A stretch of 64,000 bases of DNA from Arthrobotrys musiformis. Lineage: Eukaryota > Ascomycota > Orbiliomycetes > Orbiliales > Orbiliaceae. The position numbers and the translations under genes were made by a program. Positions within the stretch are counted from its first letter, which is position 1. Every line of letters begins with the position of its first letter. Of this stretch, positions 45,256-57,508 are shown in pieces. The DNA lies in contig JAVHJL010000005.1 in NCBI GenBank assembly GCA_036971715.1, positions 1,364,001-1,428,000 on the forward strand, in the 5' to 3' direction. Under the pieces are notes generated by a model. The model worked only from the letters and a program-made list of their open reading frames with translations, was not told where the DNA came from and did not search any database.

Positions 45256-47707
45256 ATGGCAGAGAAGCGATCACATTCACAAGCCTCGAAGGCTAGGAAA
45301 CGCCGAAAAGTCGGATCTACCGCGGCCCAGGCGGTTCCAAAGCGCTGGAAAACGGTGAAACCGGACTCGTTGAAATGGCGCAAAGTTGACATGCCGGACC
45401 GACTTGATGATGTCGAGGGTTTCTTTGGATTGGAGGAGATTGACGACGTACAGATTATTAATAACAATGGTCTCCTAGAGTTTAAGGTATTTCCATAATG
45501 TGGTTCGCCTACACTAGAGCAATTGACTGACAAGTATCTTCTAGGCGGCTAGAGCTGCTGACAGTGAAGCTGAGAGCGACGGTCAAGGCCCAGATACAGG
45601 CGATGACGAGTGGGACGGATTTTCGGATGACAATACGGACGAAAAAGGCGCCGCCACAGATGCGAAGGACGAAGTAGCTACGGACAAAGATCAAGAACCG
45701 CCAAAGGAGAAAGCGCAAGCAAAGGAATCCGAGTCACAGAAGAAGAAAAAGGAAAAGAAGGAAAAGCAAAAGAAAGAGAAGCAGAAGAAGCAGAAGCAGA
45801 AACAAAAGGACGAAAAGCCGAAGCCGAAACAAAAAGATACCGTTGTTGTCAATTCTTTCGCAGAGTTAGACGGATTGAGCGATGACGATCTAGGGGTCGA
45901 CATGCCCGCATGGGATTCGCTGTCGTTATCACCATATACACTACAAGCCCTTCAAAAGCTTAAATTCACGGACCCAACCCCAATCCAGAAGCTTTCTATA
46001 CCCTCGATAGTAGCCGGTCACGACCTAATTGGCAAAGCAGCCACCGGCTCCGGCAAAACCCTCGCTTTCGGTATCCCGATATTCGAACGCTGGCTGTCTG
46101 GTTCGAAAGACCGGGCTGTCCCTGCTAAACTCCTCGGCGAAGAGGATAAAGAGACAGATGCCTCGAAGTTAACAAACCCTCTTACAGCATTAATCCTTTC
46201 CCCAACTCGTGAATTAGCACACCAGATTACTGAGCATATCCAAGCTCTAATAACAGCTTCTGGGGTAGCATCACCGCCCCACGTTGTATCTCTAACCGGC
46301 GGTCTATCCATCCAAAAGCAATTACGAAAACTCGGTCAATCCGGCGGTGCGGATGTCGTGGTAGCTACACCTGGGCGATTATGGGAAATACTAAGTGAAA
46401 AATCCGGATATACAAGATGGTTCAGAAAAACTCGCTTCCTCGTAATCGACGAAGCAGATCGTGTTCTCCAAGAAGGCCACTTCAAGGAAGTCGAGCAGAT
46501 CCTAGACGTGTTAACTCGCGATGCCGAAGAGGAGGAAGTAGCACAAAACCCCGAAGTCTACGGGACCGTCAAAACCGTTATACACGCGAAGCCCAAAGAC
46601 CGCCAAATACTCGTCTTTAGCGCCACATTCAGCAAAGACCTCCAACAAAAACTCTCCTCGAAAAAATCATGGAAGAATTCCAACGGCGGGCTCTTAAATG
46701 ACAAGGATTCCTTAGACTATTTGCTCAAGAAACTACCGTTCCGAGAAGAACATCCGCAATGGGTAGACGTGAACCCCGTCGACCAAATGGCTGAAAATCT
46801 CCGGGAAGGAATCGTAGAATGCGGAAACATGGAAAAGGATCTTTACCTCTACTATCTTCTCCTTCGATACCCCCTACGCACCCTCGTCTTCACAAATTCC
46901 ATATCGACCGTCCGCCGTCTCACCAACCTCTTTCAAAACTTGGAGCTATCTGTAAATGGTCTGAACTCTAATATGATCCAAAAAGCACGCCTAAGGAGCT
47001 TAGAACGGTTTTCCGCTCCTACCAAACCAGTCGGGAAGGATGGAAAGCCACAGCATCAAATCCTAATATCTACCGATGTCGCAGCAAGAGGTTTAGATAT
47101 CAAAGGTGTTGAATTGGTTATACACTACCATGTCCCAAGGGCAGCGGATACATATGTCCACCGATCCGGACGAACAGCTAGATCCAAGAATTCCGGTGCT
47201 TCAATTATCTTGTGCGCACCAGAGGAAGCATTGGGGATTAGAAGGTTGGTTAGCAAGGTACACGAAGACCGAGGGTCGAAGAACCATGGGGGTATCAAAT
47301 CTATATTCGTGGATAGAAGCCTTGTGACTACCTTGAGGACAAGAATTGAGCTCGCTCAGAAGATCTCAGGAAGCACACTGGCAAAAGAGAGTCAGAGAAA
47401 AGAAGACGATTGGCTAAAGGCTGCCGCCGAAGATTTGGGGGTTGACTACGAGAGCGATGAGTTCGCGGAATTGTCTGAAAAGGGAAGACGAGGTGCGAAG
47501 AAGAGGCAGGAAGCGAGGAGTGTAGGAAAGGACGAAATGGCGGCATTGAGGGCAAGGCTGAGAGAGGAGTTGTCTAAGAAAGTCGGAAAGGGAAGCCGTT
47601 TGTACCTCACGAGTGGGGTGGATAATCTGGCACAGAGATTGGTAGACGGGAAGGAGCATGATGTATTCTTTGGGGAAGAAGGCGGCTGGGGTTTGAGTCA
47701 TCTGTAA
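45256..47707 (+). CDS. MAK5: DEAD-box ATP-dependent RNA helicase Mak5
   Basis: Exons 45256-45486 and 45545-47707 (58-nt intron), 797 aa. The N-terminus has basic and acidic disordered tracts with a long Lys/Gln/Glu run (about aa 135-180). The helicase core shows every motif: FTDPTPIQ (Q), ATGSGKT (I), PTRELA (Ia), TGG, TPGR (Ib), DEAD (II), SAT (III), TDVAARGLD (V) and HRSGRTAR (VI). The PAWDSLSLSPYTLQALQKLKF start of the core and the insertion between motifs II and III are typical of Mak5/DDX24. Family knowledge: nucleolar, needed for 60S ribosomal subunit biogenesis. The start context (ACAATGGC) is good. Confidence 0.94.
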
Positions 47708-47896
47708 GATCGGGGAGTAAATTTAGATACCAAATTACAACTACAGCTCTGAGTAGTATATATACAAATAGGGATGACGTCTGTCATACAATCAATAGGT
47801 ATGATTTTCTCCTCGGTGACCCGAACGCCTCGGATATATGCATTCAATATCTGGAAATAGGAAACATATACGTAATCAAACAAATATACAATGCCA
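47708..47896. other. 189-bp convergent spacer between MAK5 and the IBTK-like gene
   Basis: A compact tail-to-tail spacer, AT-rich. The two transcripts probably overlap or end very close together here. No other feature is seen. Confidence 0.5.
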
Positions 47897-50800
47897 TCAA
47901 ACTTTCACAGACGTCTCAGCTGGAGCACCAGTTTCTTGGCCTCCTTTGCCTCTTCCCCTTCTTCTCCCACGTATTACACCCTTTTCGGAACCGCCCCGTT
48001 TCGCAGTGGCCGGCGCTTCTTTTGCTTGTTGAGCATTTTGCCCACCTGGAGCTGACTTCCCACCGCGGCCCCTAACGTTAGCCCTCCCGCCACGTGCCCC
48101 GCCACGTCCCCGTCCCCTATTTACCCCTGTAGCCTTTTGGCCTTGTTGCAGTATCTGCCTCTCGTGCTCTTCTTGTTGATACCTCTCACTTTCCTTCTCC
48201 CACCAATCCATAAACTCTTGCTCCTGTTGAATCTCTTGCAAACTTTGTTTAGGCCCTTTACCCTTGATGATATCTTGCTGGATCTGTTCTTGTTGGATGA
48301 TCTCCGCTAGAGGCAGGTGCACTTGTTCCAGTCTCCCAGAAAGAGGTGGGAATTCTTCATATCTCTCGGAGCGGGGTTGCGTCGGGGAAGACACTGACTT
48401 TGACGGACCCGTCGGGATGAGATTACCGCTGCTGTTGTATCTGAGAGTGTGGACTTGGGGTGGGGGGGTGGGAAGGTTATGCTTTGGCGCCGGAGGTTGC
48501 GTTCCCTTGGGAGACGTAACTTGCCTGGGTGGCGTGTTGAAGTTCAGTAGAGACTGGGCAGGTGGAGGGGTTTGGAAAACATCAAGTAGTTTGTTTGGCC
48601 CGATCTCCTTTCGTGGAGTCGATAGGGGCGATGAGGGGGGCTGGTTTTGAAGAGACAATGGATTTGAAGGAGCGCGCACCGCCTTCCATGGCGAGGCCTT
48701 CGGTGTTATCGTTGGTTTGTCCGGCGTTGAAGCCAAAGCTGGCGCAGGACTAGAATTGACCTGTTGTGCTTGAAGCTGCTGCTGACGCTTACGCTCTTTC
48801 TGAGATACCTTTGTCGTTATTGGGGCCGTGAAGTTTGATGCCGGTAAGCTGTCTACGCCTGCTGTGTCAATTGACGCAGATGATAGGCCAAGAGAAAGAT
48901 TGCTGGTCCTGTTCTTCGAAGCTTGCGTTATGATATCCCGCATATCAAGCTTGCCTGGCTGTATTCCAGACCCTAGGGTCCAAGGTTTGGAAGCCGCTTC
49001 GGTTGACGCAACCTGGCTAGAGGGACCTCCTTGGCTTGGGCCTACATTTGCCCCTTCTAGACCGATTTGCTTGCCTTTGCAGTCATACCACACATCGGTC
49101 TTTGGAGTAGTACCGAACCCATAAGAATCCCCTCTATTAAGAGCAGGGCTCTGAGATATAGGTGTCTTCCTCGACTTAGAACTGTACTCTTCGTCATCCA
49201 TATCGAATATGAGCTCACTTCCTTGGACTGGTAGTAGGGGTGGCGTTTTAGCAGGTGGTCTTTCTTGACCAGACTTTGATGACCGCCTACGTCGCTGTTT
49301 TTCGTAGCTTCCAGCACGAAAGCTAGAAGACTGCCTATATGAGGCCGGGGAACCAGCGAAGTCGGCTTCTATCGCCGAAGAGCTTATCAGTCCGCCTTCC
49401 AATAGCTGTAAAAGCGCTTGCCGTTCATTTTCTGCTGAATCAACAAGCTGTGGATGCCTTTCGAGAAGTTCAGCCTCCGCACGGCCACTTCGACTGAATG
49501 GCATGTATGCCAATTGGCGTTCTCTAACGGCTTCATCGAGCTCTTCCATCAGATCCTCGTCAAACTCTTCGAGGGCGCGAGTCTCCATCATCGTATCCAA
49601 ATTTTGAAAAATGTACTCAAGACACACTTCCTTAAATGATGAAACAGAAGACTCTGAGATGGCAGCAAGAATCGAAGTAGCGTTCCGGGTATTAACTTAA
49701 AGAAAAAAAACAGTTAGTAGCTGTCACAACAGATTATCCCAAGCTTGTCACAAGAGCTTACCGAATCGCCCGATGACTCTCTGGCAAATTTCAACTAGAC
49801 GATCAAGCATTAACTCGTTCGCGACACTAAGGACATCAATAACGAGATCTATGAATGCATCCACGCCGTCCTCTGCTGTTTTCGCGGTATCAAACAAGTG
49901 AACGGCCTTGTCCGAGTAGAGGAATTTTAAGACGATATTCATTGTCTCAAAGGTAACATGCTTCATATCAACTCGAATAAGTTGGTCGACAGCATATTCT
50001 TCCTCTCCTTTTCGCGTAGCAAGCCATCTTCCGGACCCTCCGTGATAAAGAGCATCGAAGAATGAACATCTTGCACATAATAGAGAGCTGTGAACTTTGA
50101 TTGTATTGTCTTTCAATTCCAGAAGCATATCGCCGGTTGCCGAAAAGAACGGATCGGAAAGGGCTTCGTCAAGATCGGTATCCAGAGTTAGCCTGGTCGA
50201 ATAAAGCCCGGATGCGACAGCGGCGAGCTGCTTTAAACCCAAGTTATTCGCAAGTAGGCCGAGGTCCGTCCGCACTCGCTGAAAAAGCAGTTTTTGCTCT
50301 TTGTTTTTGCTAAATTTCGTCCAAACCGTAACGACGATGTCCTTGTATAAATAGAATATAAAAATGAGAAGCGAAAACCAATGAACTCCTTCGAAAGTCA
50401 AGTCAAAGGTACCACCAGGGTGGTGATGTAATTCAACGATACTCTCATGACGAACGTTGCGAGATTTTATTGCCTTCGCGAACAGAGATCGCAGCTGCGG
50501 GCAACGGCCGGTAAGCATGAAAGAATGCGCAGGGACGCTGATCCCTAAATCATCCAGTTCTGCAGACCGGATGACGGTGTCATACTCGGTCAAGTCCATT
50601 TCGTGGATTGTCTCTTTGAGGACGCTTATAAAATCCTCCTGTAGAAACCAATCCATGGCTCGCTCTCGCAAGTCATTTGGGTCCGGCTTCGTGACCTCCC
50701 CGGCGTCTCCCTTATCCTCGGACAGGCCAAGGTCATCGTGAAACGATAGTAAGGAGCCTAAATCTTCCCACAAAGTTGGGTCGCGGACCCCGAGTTGTAT

Positions 50801-52772
50801 TTTAAGGATATCGACATCCCTTCGGACAGCCGCGAAGGAACCAAACGCATTGCTGCGAACTGCTGCAATATGCGTTAGCCCGGGGATCCGGGCAAACTTG
50901 TAATCTTTTGCTCGATCTAGCAGCTGTGGGGCTATTGGGGTCGTCGATGATGCGCCTCCTAAATTTTGGCTTTCTTTGACCTTACTTCGCCTAGTCCTCT
51001 GCCACACGCTTCCAGACTCTGTACAGATGATCACAGCGCCTTCTTGCCCGACATCGACGTCTCTAACTGCCATATGGCGTTTTCTCAGAGACCAGATACG
51101 CTGTGGCACTGGAAGGGTTCTCGTCGTGGTGGCCGTTGATTTTTCGACGTTAATAGTAAAAACATCACCCATCCTACCTAGTGCCGCGATGGTATTGCCT
51201 CCAGAACTAATCTTTGTGATGAAATTCGGTTTGCTTTGGTACTTTGACGTCGGCCTTGTGGGTTTGATTCCTGTGTTCGGAAACCGCTCGAAAGGAAACG
51301 TGAGCTTCATGATTCCGAAGTTCATGAGAACCCAAACATCATGGTTATTGAGAAGGATGGCAGTGGCTTTGTCCGTGGCCGTGATCATTGATATCAGTTG
51401 CTCAGATAAAGCGGCTGCCGCAACTTTCCGTGGAGAAGTCTGCGACTCCAATGTTCTCGAGTCAGCATCGATCAAGCCTAGCTGGCCCTCATTTTTCCCA
51501 AAGACGAATATTGAGTCCGCAGTATGGACCACAGAATGGTGTTTCGAGGCAGCAGCGCCAATTATTTTCTCCCTGCGCAAGCTAGTGGAAACTTGTCGTG
51601 GTACGAGCTGATACTCCTCCTTGTCGTTCTTGTCGATGTTCGCAGGGTATCCGAGCTGCCCATATCTCCCAGTTCCCCAGGTAAACACGTCGCCATTTTC
51701 TAGGACGGCCACGGTGTGGTCCTGGCCTAATGCAACGGTGCGCACTCTCCGAGGGAGTTCGACTCGCTTGAAAGTAAATTCCGTAGACTCGTGGCCTAAG
51801 CCAAGTCTTCCACCTTGCCCATGACCACAGACGTAGAGGTTGTTCGAGGGTGCAGTTGTTATCATAGCTGAATGAAACTTCGCCAACTGGATATCCTTCA
51901 CATATGTTGGTGCAAGAGTGACCAATGCATCCTGAGAATCACCAGTACCTGGCTTCGGTATTGGCATTCTCTCGGGAAACTGTCTATCATCGCCATCACT
52001 GAATCCGAGAGAGACATTTTTGTTGCTTCCCCACACGAAAGTTTCATCTCCAAGGTATTCCCCCTTGAACTCGCCGACTTCAAGATCTAGATCCTCGGGT
52101 TCTGCGTCCTCGTCGAAACCATCATCATCAAACTCATCGGTTGTATCGGGTTTAAGTCCATGCTTCGTCGGTTCCACTTTGATAGTCGATTCGAATAGCT
52201 CGAATGGCGAGTTTCCTTCTCTATCTTTAATCTTGACCAGGCCAGCTCCGTCACTCTTCGATAAGATCTTCTTTGCGACGCTTATATTGCCGAAATAGAG
52301 GGCACTGGGCGTTTAAGGAAATCAGCGAAAGAATCCAGGTATCGGCGGTGATTACCACTCACCGATGCAAAGCTGTCCAGCCAGACTCAAAGTCCTGGAG
52401 AAACAGGTCCGTCTGAGGGTGCTTCAAAAGCGCCTCCACGAAATCCAACTTGTTCGCTGTGGCGGCATGGTGGAGCAGTGTAAGGCCAGTTATCGGTGCC
52501 AATGGATTCGCAATAATATTAGCGGGAAGCCTCGAGTTTATTTGGAACCGGTTCAGAGTGACGATCTTGGATTCGACTCCCGGAATCGCATTATACCCGG
52601 AAAACGTGGACTGCTTTCTCGGTGGTGGTGAGAAATCGAAGGAAGGCTCGTTCGTTAAAGACCCGGTGGTATATTCATTGGTCCCTCCGGCCCTATCTTC
52701 GGATAGACCCAAAAGACTTCTGAACTTCTCCAAGTCATTCTCGAAGTAGGCGCGCCAAAGATGGCTGCTCAT
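47897..52772 (-). CDS. IBTK/Btb3-like protein: ankyrin, RCC1 repeats, two BTB domains, disordered RGG tail
   Basis: Exons 52772-52363, 52304-49762 and 49695-47897 (introns 58 and 66 nt) joined in phase give 1583 aa. The N-terminus has ankyrin-type repeats (TGLTLLHHAATANKLDFVEALLKH, WTALHRALYFGN). RCC1 repeats run from about aa 220 (FVWGSNKNVSLG, VCGHGQGGRLGLGHE, VFTWGTGRYGQLGYP). A first BTB/POZ lies near aa 705 and a second near aa 858 (LLELKDNTIKVHSSLLCARCSFF), each followed by helical BACK-like sequence. The C-terminal third is Pro/Ser/Gln-rich, with QQEQEFMDWWEKES and a terminal Arg-Gly repeat tail (GRGRGGARGGRANVRGRGG). Human IBTK and S. pombe Btb3 are Cul3 ubiquitin-ligase adaptors, so substrate recruitment to Cul3 is the likely role. 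Gene size and domain order fit the family. Confidence 0.9.
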
Positions 52773-52887
52773 ATGCTAAAAGGTTGGTTTGAGGAAAGGA
52801 ACTTTCCCGTCGCTCGGTTTCCACTATGCAGTTACGTGAACGGCAAGTGGCGAGCGAATGGTAGTTCCTAAAGAAAGCAAGCGAGAA

Positions 52888-52908
52888 GCGACGAGCGACG
52901 AGCGACGA
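52888..52908. repeat. GCGACGA x3 tandem heptamer
   Basis: Three perfect tandem copies lie about 115 bp upstream of the IBTK-like ATG. They are possibly promoter-associated, or simply a minisatellite. Confidence 0.7.
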
Positions 52909-55525
52909 GTGGGGCCTTAGGTTGGTATATTTGATACCGTAAGCTTTGGATATCAGTTGAGGGGCCGGAGATTCGGCTTGGTATACGAATGCTAACGTCG
53001 TTCGCGGGCTTTTATGAGGGCAATGGCTCCTGTCTGGCGTTCTTTGTGTCTGATGTTGGAGATGGTGCGGTTATCTAAGTTAACTTGTGAGTCGTTAATT
53101 TTGGTTGTCAATTAAATTTTGGGGGGCGAAATTAAGATAACAACACTTTGTCTTTGATTACCGACACGAGAGATGATGGGGCACCGAGAGGGGCAAAGCT
53201 ATCGAAGAATCGATCACGGATGGACGGAAGTTCCAGGAGACGAAGCTAGAAAGGAGATAACGGGGAGCAGGAATATCAAAAGACGATATAATGGGAGGGT
53301 GGTGGTTGTGACTGCCATTTTCACTGTCGCAAATCGCAGTGTTTTGGGTGTCTACGCCCTAAATCGGCGGGGCTACACACTGCATAGATCTCATCTCGAG
53401 ACCGAAGATGAGTCTACTATGATTACATATGATATATCGCGCAGCCCACCTTGGGGTTTGGAAGCAGCCTAGTCGCCTGCACTTGCCGGCCCCTGGTCCG
53501 CGTGGGGTTTCTGACCCAGCCGAAGCAAGTCGACCAGGCCACATGGGTGCCCTAGCGTGCGTAGCCGACCTCACCTCCTGTCCAACCAATACCACCACGC
53601 CCGTTGCAGTGCTTGTTGGTCTCGACGTCTCACGGCCCCCTCCCCGAATGCGAGCTTGGAGATGCCTTGATTCAAGAATTCATCAGCCATTTCTAGATCT
53701 AATAGAGTGGATCGTTGGAGCTCCGTTTAATTCAGTGTTCTCAGTGCACCGATGACTAGGCTCGGGCCACTATATGGACATCATACTCCATAACGTAAGT
53801 TGGAAATGCCAACCAAGTTGACTACATTATGTATTTAGTCCTAACCATATTGCGCGCCGTTGTTTGCAATGCTGGTCAAGGCCTACTGCTAGTACTAAAA
53901 TTAGAGCTAGCATTACTAAAAAGGTGTGTACATATTATTATATACACCGGCGACGCGAAGCAGCCTCGTCGGCCCGACCGGATCTGAGAGAGATTTACTA
54001 TTCGGCGAACACCAATTGCAAGTGTATATCGGCAAATCCTATAGACATTTGCTGGGTACTATTGCAATAGGTCCGGGGTCTGGTTTGTAAGGTTGCACAG
54101 CTTGTTGACTGGTCCCGTATATATAAGTATACCTAGTTCCATTATAATATATATACAGCACGTAAAAGAAAATGTGAGCATTAATTCTAATTATTAATAT
54201 ATATTGATTTACTAGAAACACCTTCTCTTCTTAGTCTCTTGGTAGAATTACTATTGCGGCGGGCATTAGGTGTAAATATTTTGGGAGAGGAAATAATAAG
54301 TTCGTCAAAGAACAGACTACTTATACACTCGAGCCCGGGATACTACCAGAATTTATGTATAACTAGTCTTGCAATGCTTAAGAACTCAATATATCGATTT
54401 AAAACCGAATATTCAATGCATGATATGCCTTGAGTAAAACCCAGCCAGGGCGATTTGTCGCAAAGACTGGAGGAAGCGAGTTGTTTGTGGTATTTTGAAC
54501 ACTTACCCTTTTAGGGAGTTTGAAGTGAGGCTTATTTCAAGCAACGCACACAAATTTTCTTTCCTTCAAAGTTCTTCCTCTTCTCACATTCTTAGATCCT
54601 GCAGCATCGACGCGACATGATCTCGACTCCGGCAGCATCATTGATGTGTACCTTCGGCTTGAACAGCTTCTTATGTTACTAACTGTATTCCAGAATATGT
54701 AATCGTTTAGTTGATGGTGAGTCCATACTTCCCCACTCGAGAATACACTATTTGTTCCCCTCCTCCATAGACGACCTCAATGATGAGTCTAATACGCATA
54801 CCAAACATGTTTCAACCCCATCTGAATACATCATGTATGATACTTGCGCTTTAAATGAGAATAACCCCTCTGAGCTTATCGTCTATGGTTCATTTTGATA
54901 TCCACCAACGGATTTCCTTGTCCAATCGCATGATTGCTGTTGTTAATCTGTGCCGAGGCTAACAATGTCGAAAAGATTTTTTTAATATAATATAGGGAGC
55001 CAAAGTGCATTCTCAGTTAATTATGATATAATGATGTTAGCGGGCTAGTTTTGGTGTTTGGGGACTGTTATTCTTCCATCCGTTGAAAACCTCCGGCGTC
55101 TCTGGCTGGTCGGTGCATTCAATCGGCTGATTAGTCAACATGTCCCGTTGGAGTATGTTGGCTCCTGTGTGTCCATGTATCTTCATGTATGTCGTCAGAA
55201 ATCTTAGTCAGGAAAAGCGGAAACTTCCGAGGAGGTGAACAGTTCTCCGAGGACGGTAGACACTTGGGCTTAGATAGTCACGCCGCCAATGTACAGTTAC
55301 CTATCATATGGCTTGGTGGAATGCAGTTGGAAAAAATCATCATTTTCATCGAATTGACGTACCCGCTACGAGCTGCGGAGAGCAAACGAGCCGGTTCCGT
55401 AGCTACTACTCCGTATTATACTATGAATAGGTCCACATGCCAGAATCAAACAGTTTATAACTGATGCCCAACGCCCCTTCGTGGGTCATGATCCATCCCA
55501 ATCACCAGTAACAATCACAAATACA

Positions 55526-55555
55526 TACTATACTATACTATACTATACTATACTA
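55526..55555. repeat. TACTA pentanucleotide microsatellite, 6 copies
   Basis: Six perfect tandem TACTA units end 49 bp before the FMP52 ATG, so they probably fall in the core promoter or 5' leader. Repeat number is likely to vary between strains. Confidence 0.85.
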
Positions 55556-55604
55556 TATATACCGTACCAGAAGACTAGATATTTTACCTACTACAATCGT
55601 GACA

Positions 55605-56390
55605 ATGACCACCACGTTTGCACTACTCGGAGCCACTGGCCTTGTGGTAGGTTTCACAGGTTCCACCCGTTGCAGCATTGTTTGTGTTCCACAGCCTAAT
55701 AAATGTGTTCTTCTATAGGGCAGCAACATCCTCAAATATCTCATCCAATCACCGACACCCAGCACAATCGTCACCCTCACACGTCGTGAACACGACGAGG
55801 CTACTACTTCATCGGCTGCTACTGCAAACCACACTCTCACCGCCAAAGTCGACAAAGATACAGCACAATGGGCCAATATCTTCGGTGAAGCCTGCAAGGT
55901 GTCTCCACCTCCAATCGCTTTTACGGCATTGGGCACCACCCGTGCTGCCGCTGGCGGCCTCGACAAACAATATGCACTTGAACACGACGTCAATGTTGCA
56001 GTTGCGAAGGCTGCGAAGGAAGCCGGAGTTAAAACTTTCGTGTTAATCTCCAGTTCTGGGGCCAACAAGGACAGCACTATCGGTTATCCCAAACTGAAAG
56101 GAGAGATTGAACAGCATATCGAAGAGCTTGAGTTTGATAAGCTCATAATCCTGAGACCAGGATTACTGCTGGGCGCTAGGAACGAAACTAGACTTGCAGA
56201 GGGCCTCTTCCAGGCTGTTGCGAAGGGACTACGCACTGTCAGTGGAGGAGCTTTGTCGGACTTTTGGGCACAGGGTGGTGATGTAGTGGCAAGAGCTGCT
56301 GTGCGGGCTGCTCTGGACGAGAATATCAAGGGTAAAAAGATCTTTTACCAAAAGGATATCGTCGAATTGGGAAAGAAGGAGGGCTGGTAG
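55605..56390 (+). CDS. FMP52: Fmp52-like NAD(P)-binding Rossmann protein (HTATIP2 family), mitochondrial outer membrane
   Basis: Exons 55605-55646 and 55719-56390, giving 237 aa. The N-terminal Rossmann motif FALLGATGLVGSNIL is split by the intron after GLV. Later blocks include an ALGTTRAAAGG loop, FVLISSSGAN, YPKLKGEIEQHIEEL with the Tyr-x-x-x-Lys pair, and LRPGLLLGARNETRL, all standard for Fmp52/HTATIP2 atypical short-chain dehydrogenases. Members are found in the mitochondrial outer membrane fraction in yeast; the substrate is unknown. The 72-nt intron is a multiple of three, and its only in-frame stop is the TAG of the acceptor itself. A TACTA microsatellite precedes the start. Confidence 0.88.
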
Positions 56391-57508
56391 ATGTTTGATG
56401 TCAATGATGCTGGGATATCAGTTGCATGCTGTTGTGGGTATATATCGTTTACCGGAGTGGTTTTTTTATATCTATTGAGAATTAGTAATAGTAATCAAGT
56501 CACCATGGAGTTCAATTATAATCGAGCAATATGTTATATCATCGAGAGTCTCAGTCAGTGTCGCAGTAGTCGTCCTAATGAGGAAGGGTGGTGACACCGT
56601 GATCTAGACCTAGACCTAGAAGTCTTCTACGCGCACCTGTCTGACCCCGTACGAGCCGACGAATATCTGGATAGGTAGCGTAATACAAATGCCATGAAGC
56701 CGTATTGGTTTGCCTGTGATGTGTCTATGTATGTCTTATTTAAGTGTCCTCGTAGCAGGTATCCTGCCTGAAGTCAATTGTTGTCGGAGCCGTTGTGAGC
56801 ATATGAGCAGAGCCAGGCCGAGTATTCCCTTCCTTCTCCTCCTCACCTCTTCCTTCCTCACATCAACCAACCAACCAACAACCATCATCATCATCACCAT
56901 CTACCATCCTACCCCCCCTCCATCATCTACCAAACCTCCATCACCAACTTCAAACATCCCAAGTCGCGTCCTATCCGCGGCTTCGATCAGATAATCCGCT
57001 TTCTTCTCACTTGGTAAGTGCTCTCGTGCAGTCGTGTGTCACGGTCTGCACCAAGACTTGTTGTGCCTGCAAGGTTGTTGGTTGTGGCCCACAAACTCGA
57101 TTCAGCAACGAGCTTCAGCGCCACAACTCAACCTCCATCCTCCCTCCATCATTTCCATCCACCTCCCACGCATCCTTCTACCTCCAGGTGTACTTGATCG
57201 CATCGAGCTTCAAACACCCAGCTACTTCGCCTTCACCTCCAGTACTCGTATTCCGTCCTACGCTCACATCGTTACCGTCGTCTCCTCCAGGTTCCTCCTT
57301 CCTGACTGGCTATCTTATCTTCTCTTCCTTCATATAACATGGCTGTAAGGCTTCACATTCCTCCACTACCAAGCTCCCGCCAGCGCTCTTCTTGGCTTGG
57401 TTTCATCATCTGTCCTTGTCGCTACGATACCGTAGGGCTTCGCAAGCACTGCTAATACCTTCAATCGCTTAGTTTCCTTCCAGACCCGGATTCGTGCCAG
57501 GTGCAGGA
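56391..57508. other. intergenic and probable leader of the DUF2433 gene
   Basis: 1.1 kb. From 56830 the plus strand becomes C/T/A-rich with CAT and CCAACCAA repeats, as in fungal 5' leaders. A possible leader intron begins with GTAAGG at 57346 and ends at a CCTTCCAG acceptor (57483). This is inferred from splice signals only. No independent gene is seen. Confidence 0.5.

Larger units (their letters stand above)
52773..55604. other. non-coding region, divergent promoters of the IBTK-like gene and FMP52
   Basis: 2.8 kb with no supported gene. Near the IBTK start there are three exact copies of GCGACGA (52888-52908). The middle (53450-53640) is GC-richer, with overlapping open frames on both strands but no recognisable protein. 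The right half is AT-rich. A pentanucleotide microsatellite lies close to the FMP52 start. Confidence 0.5.

Noticed and set aside
53429..53755. 108-residue open frame in GC-richer DNA upstream of the IBTK-like gene
   Set aside because: It overlaps similar-sized frames on both strands, and no motif or splice structure supports it.
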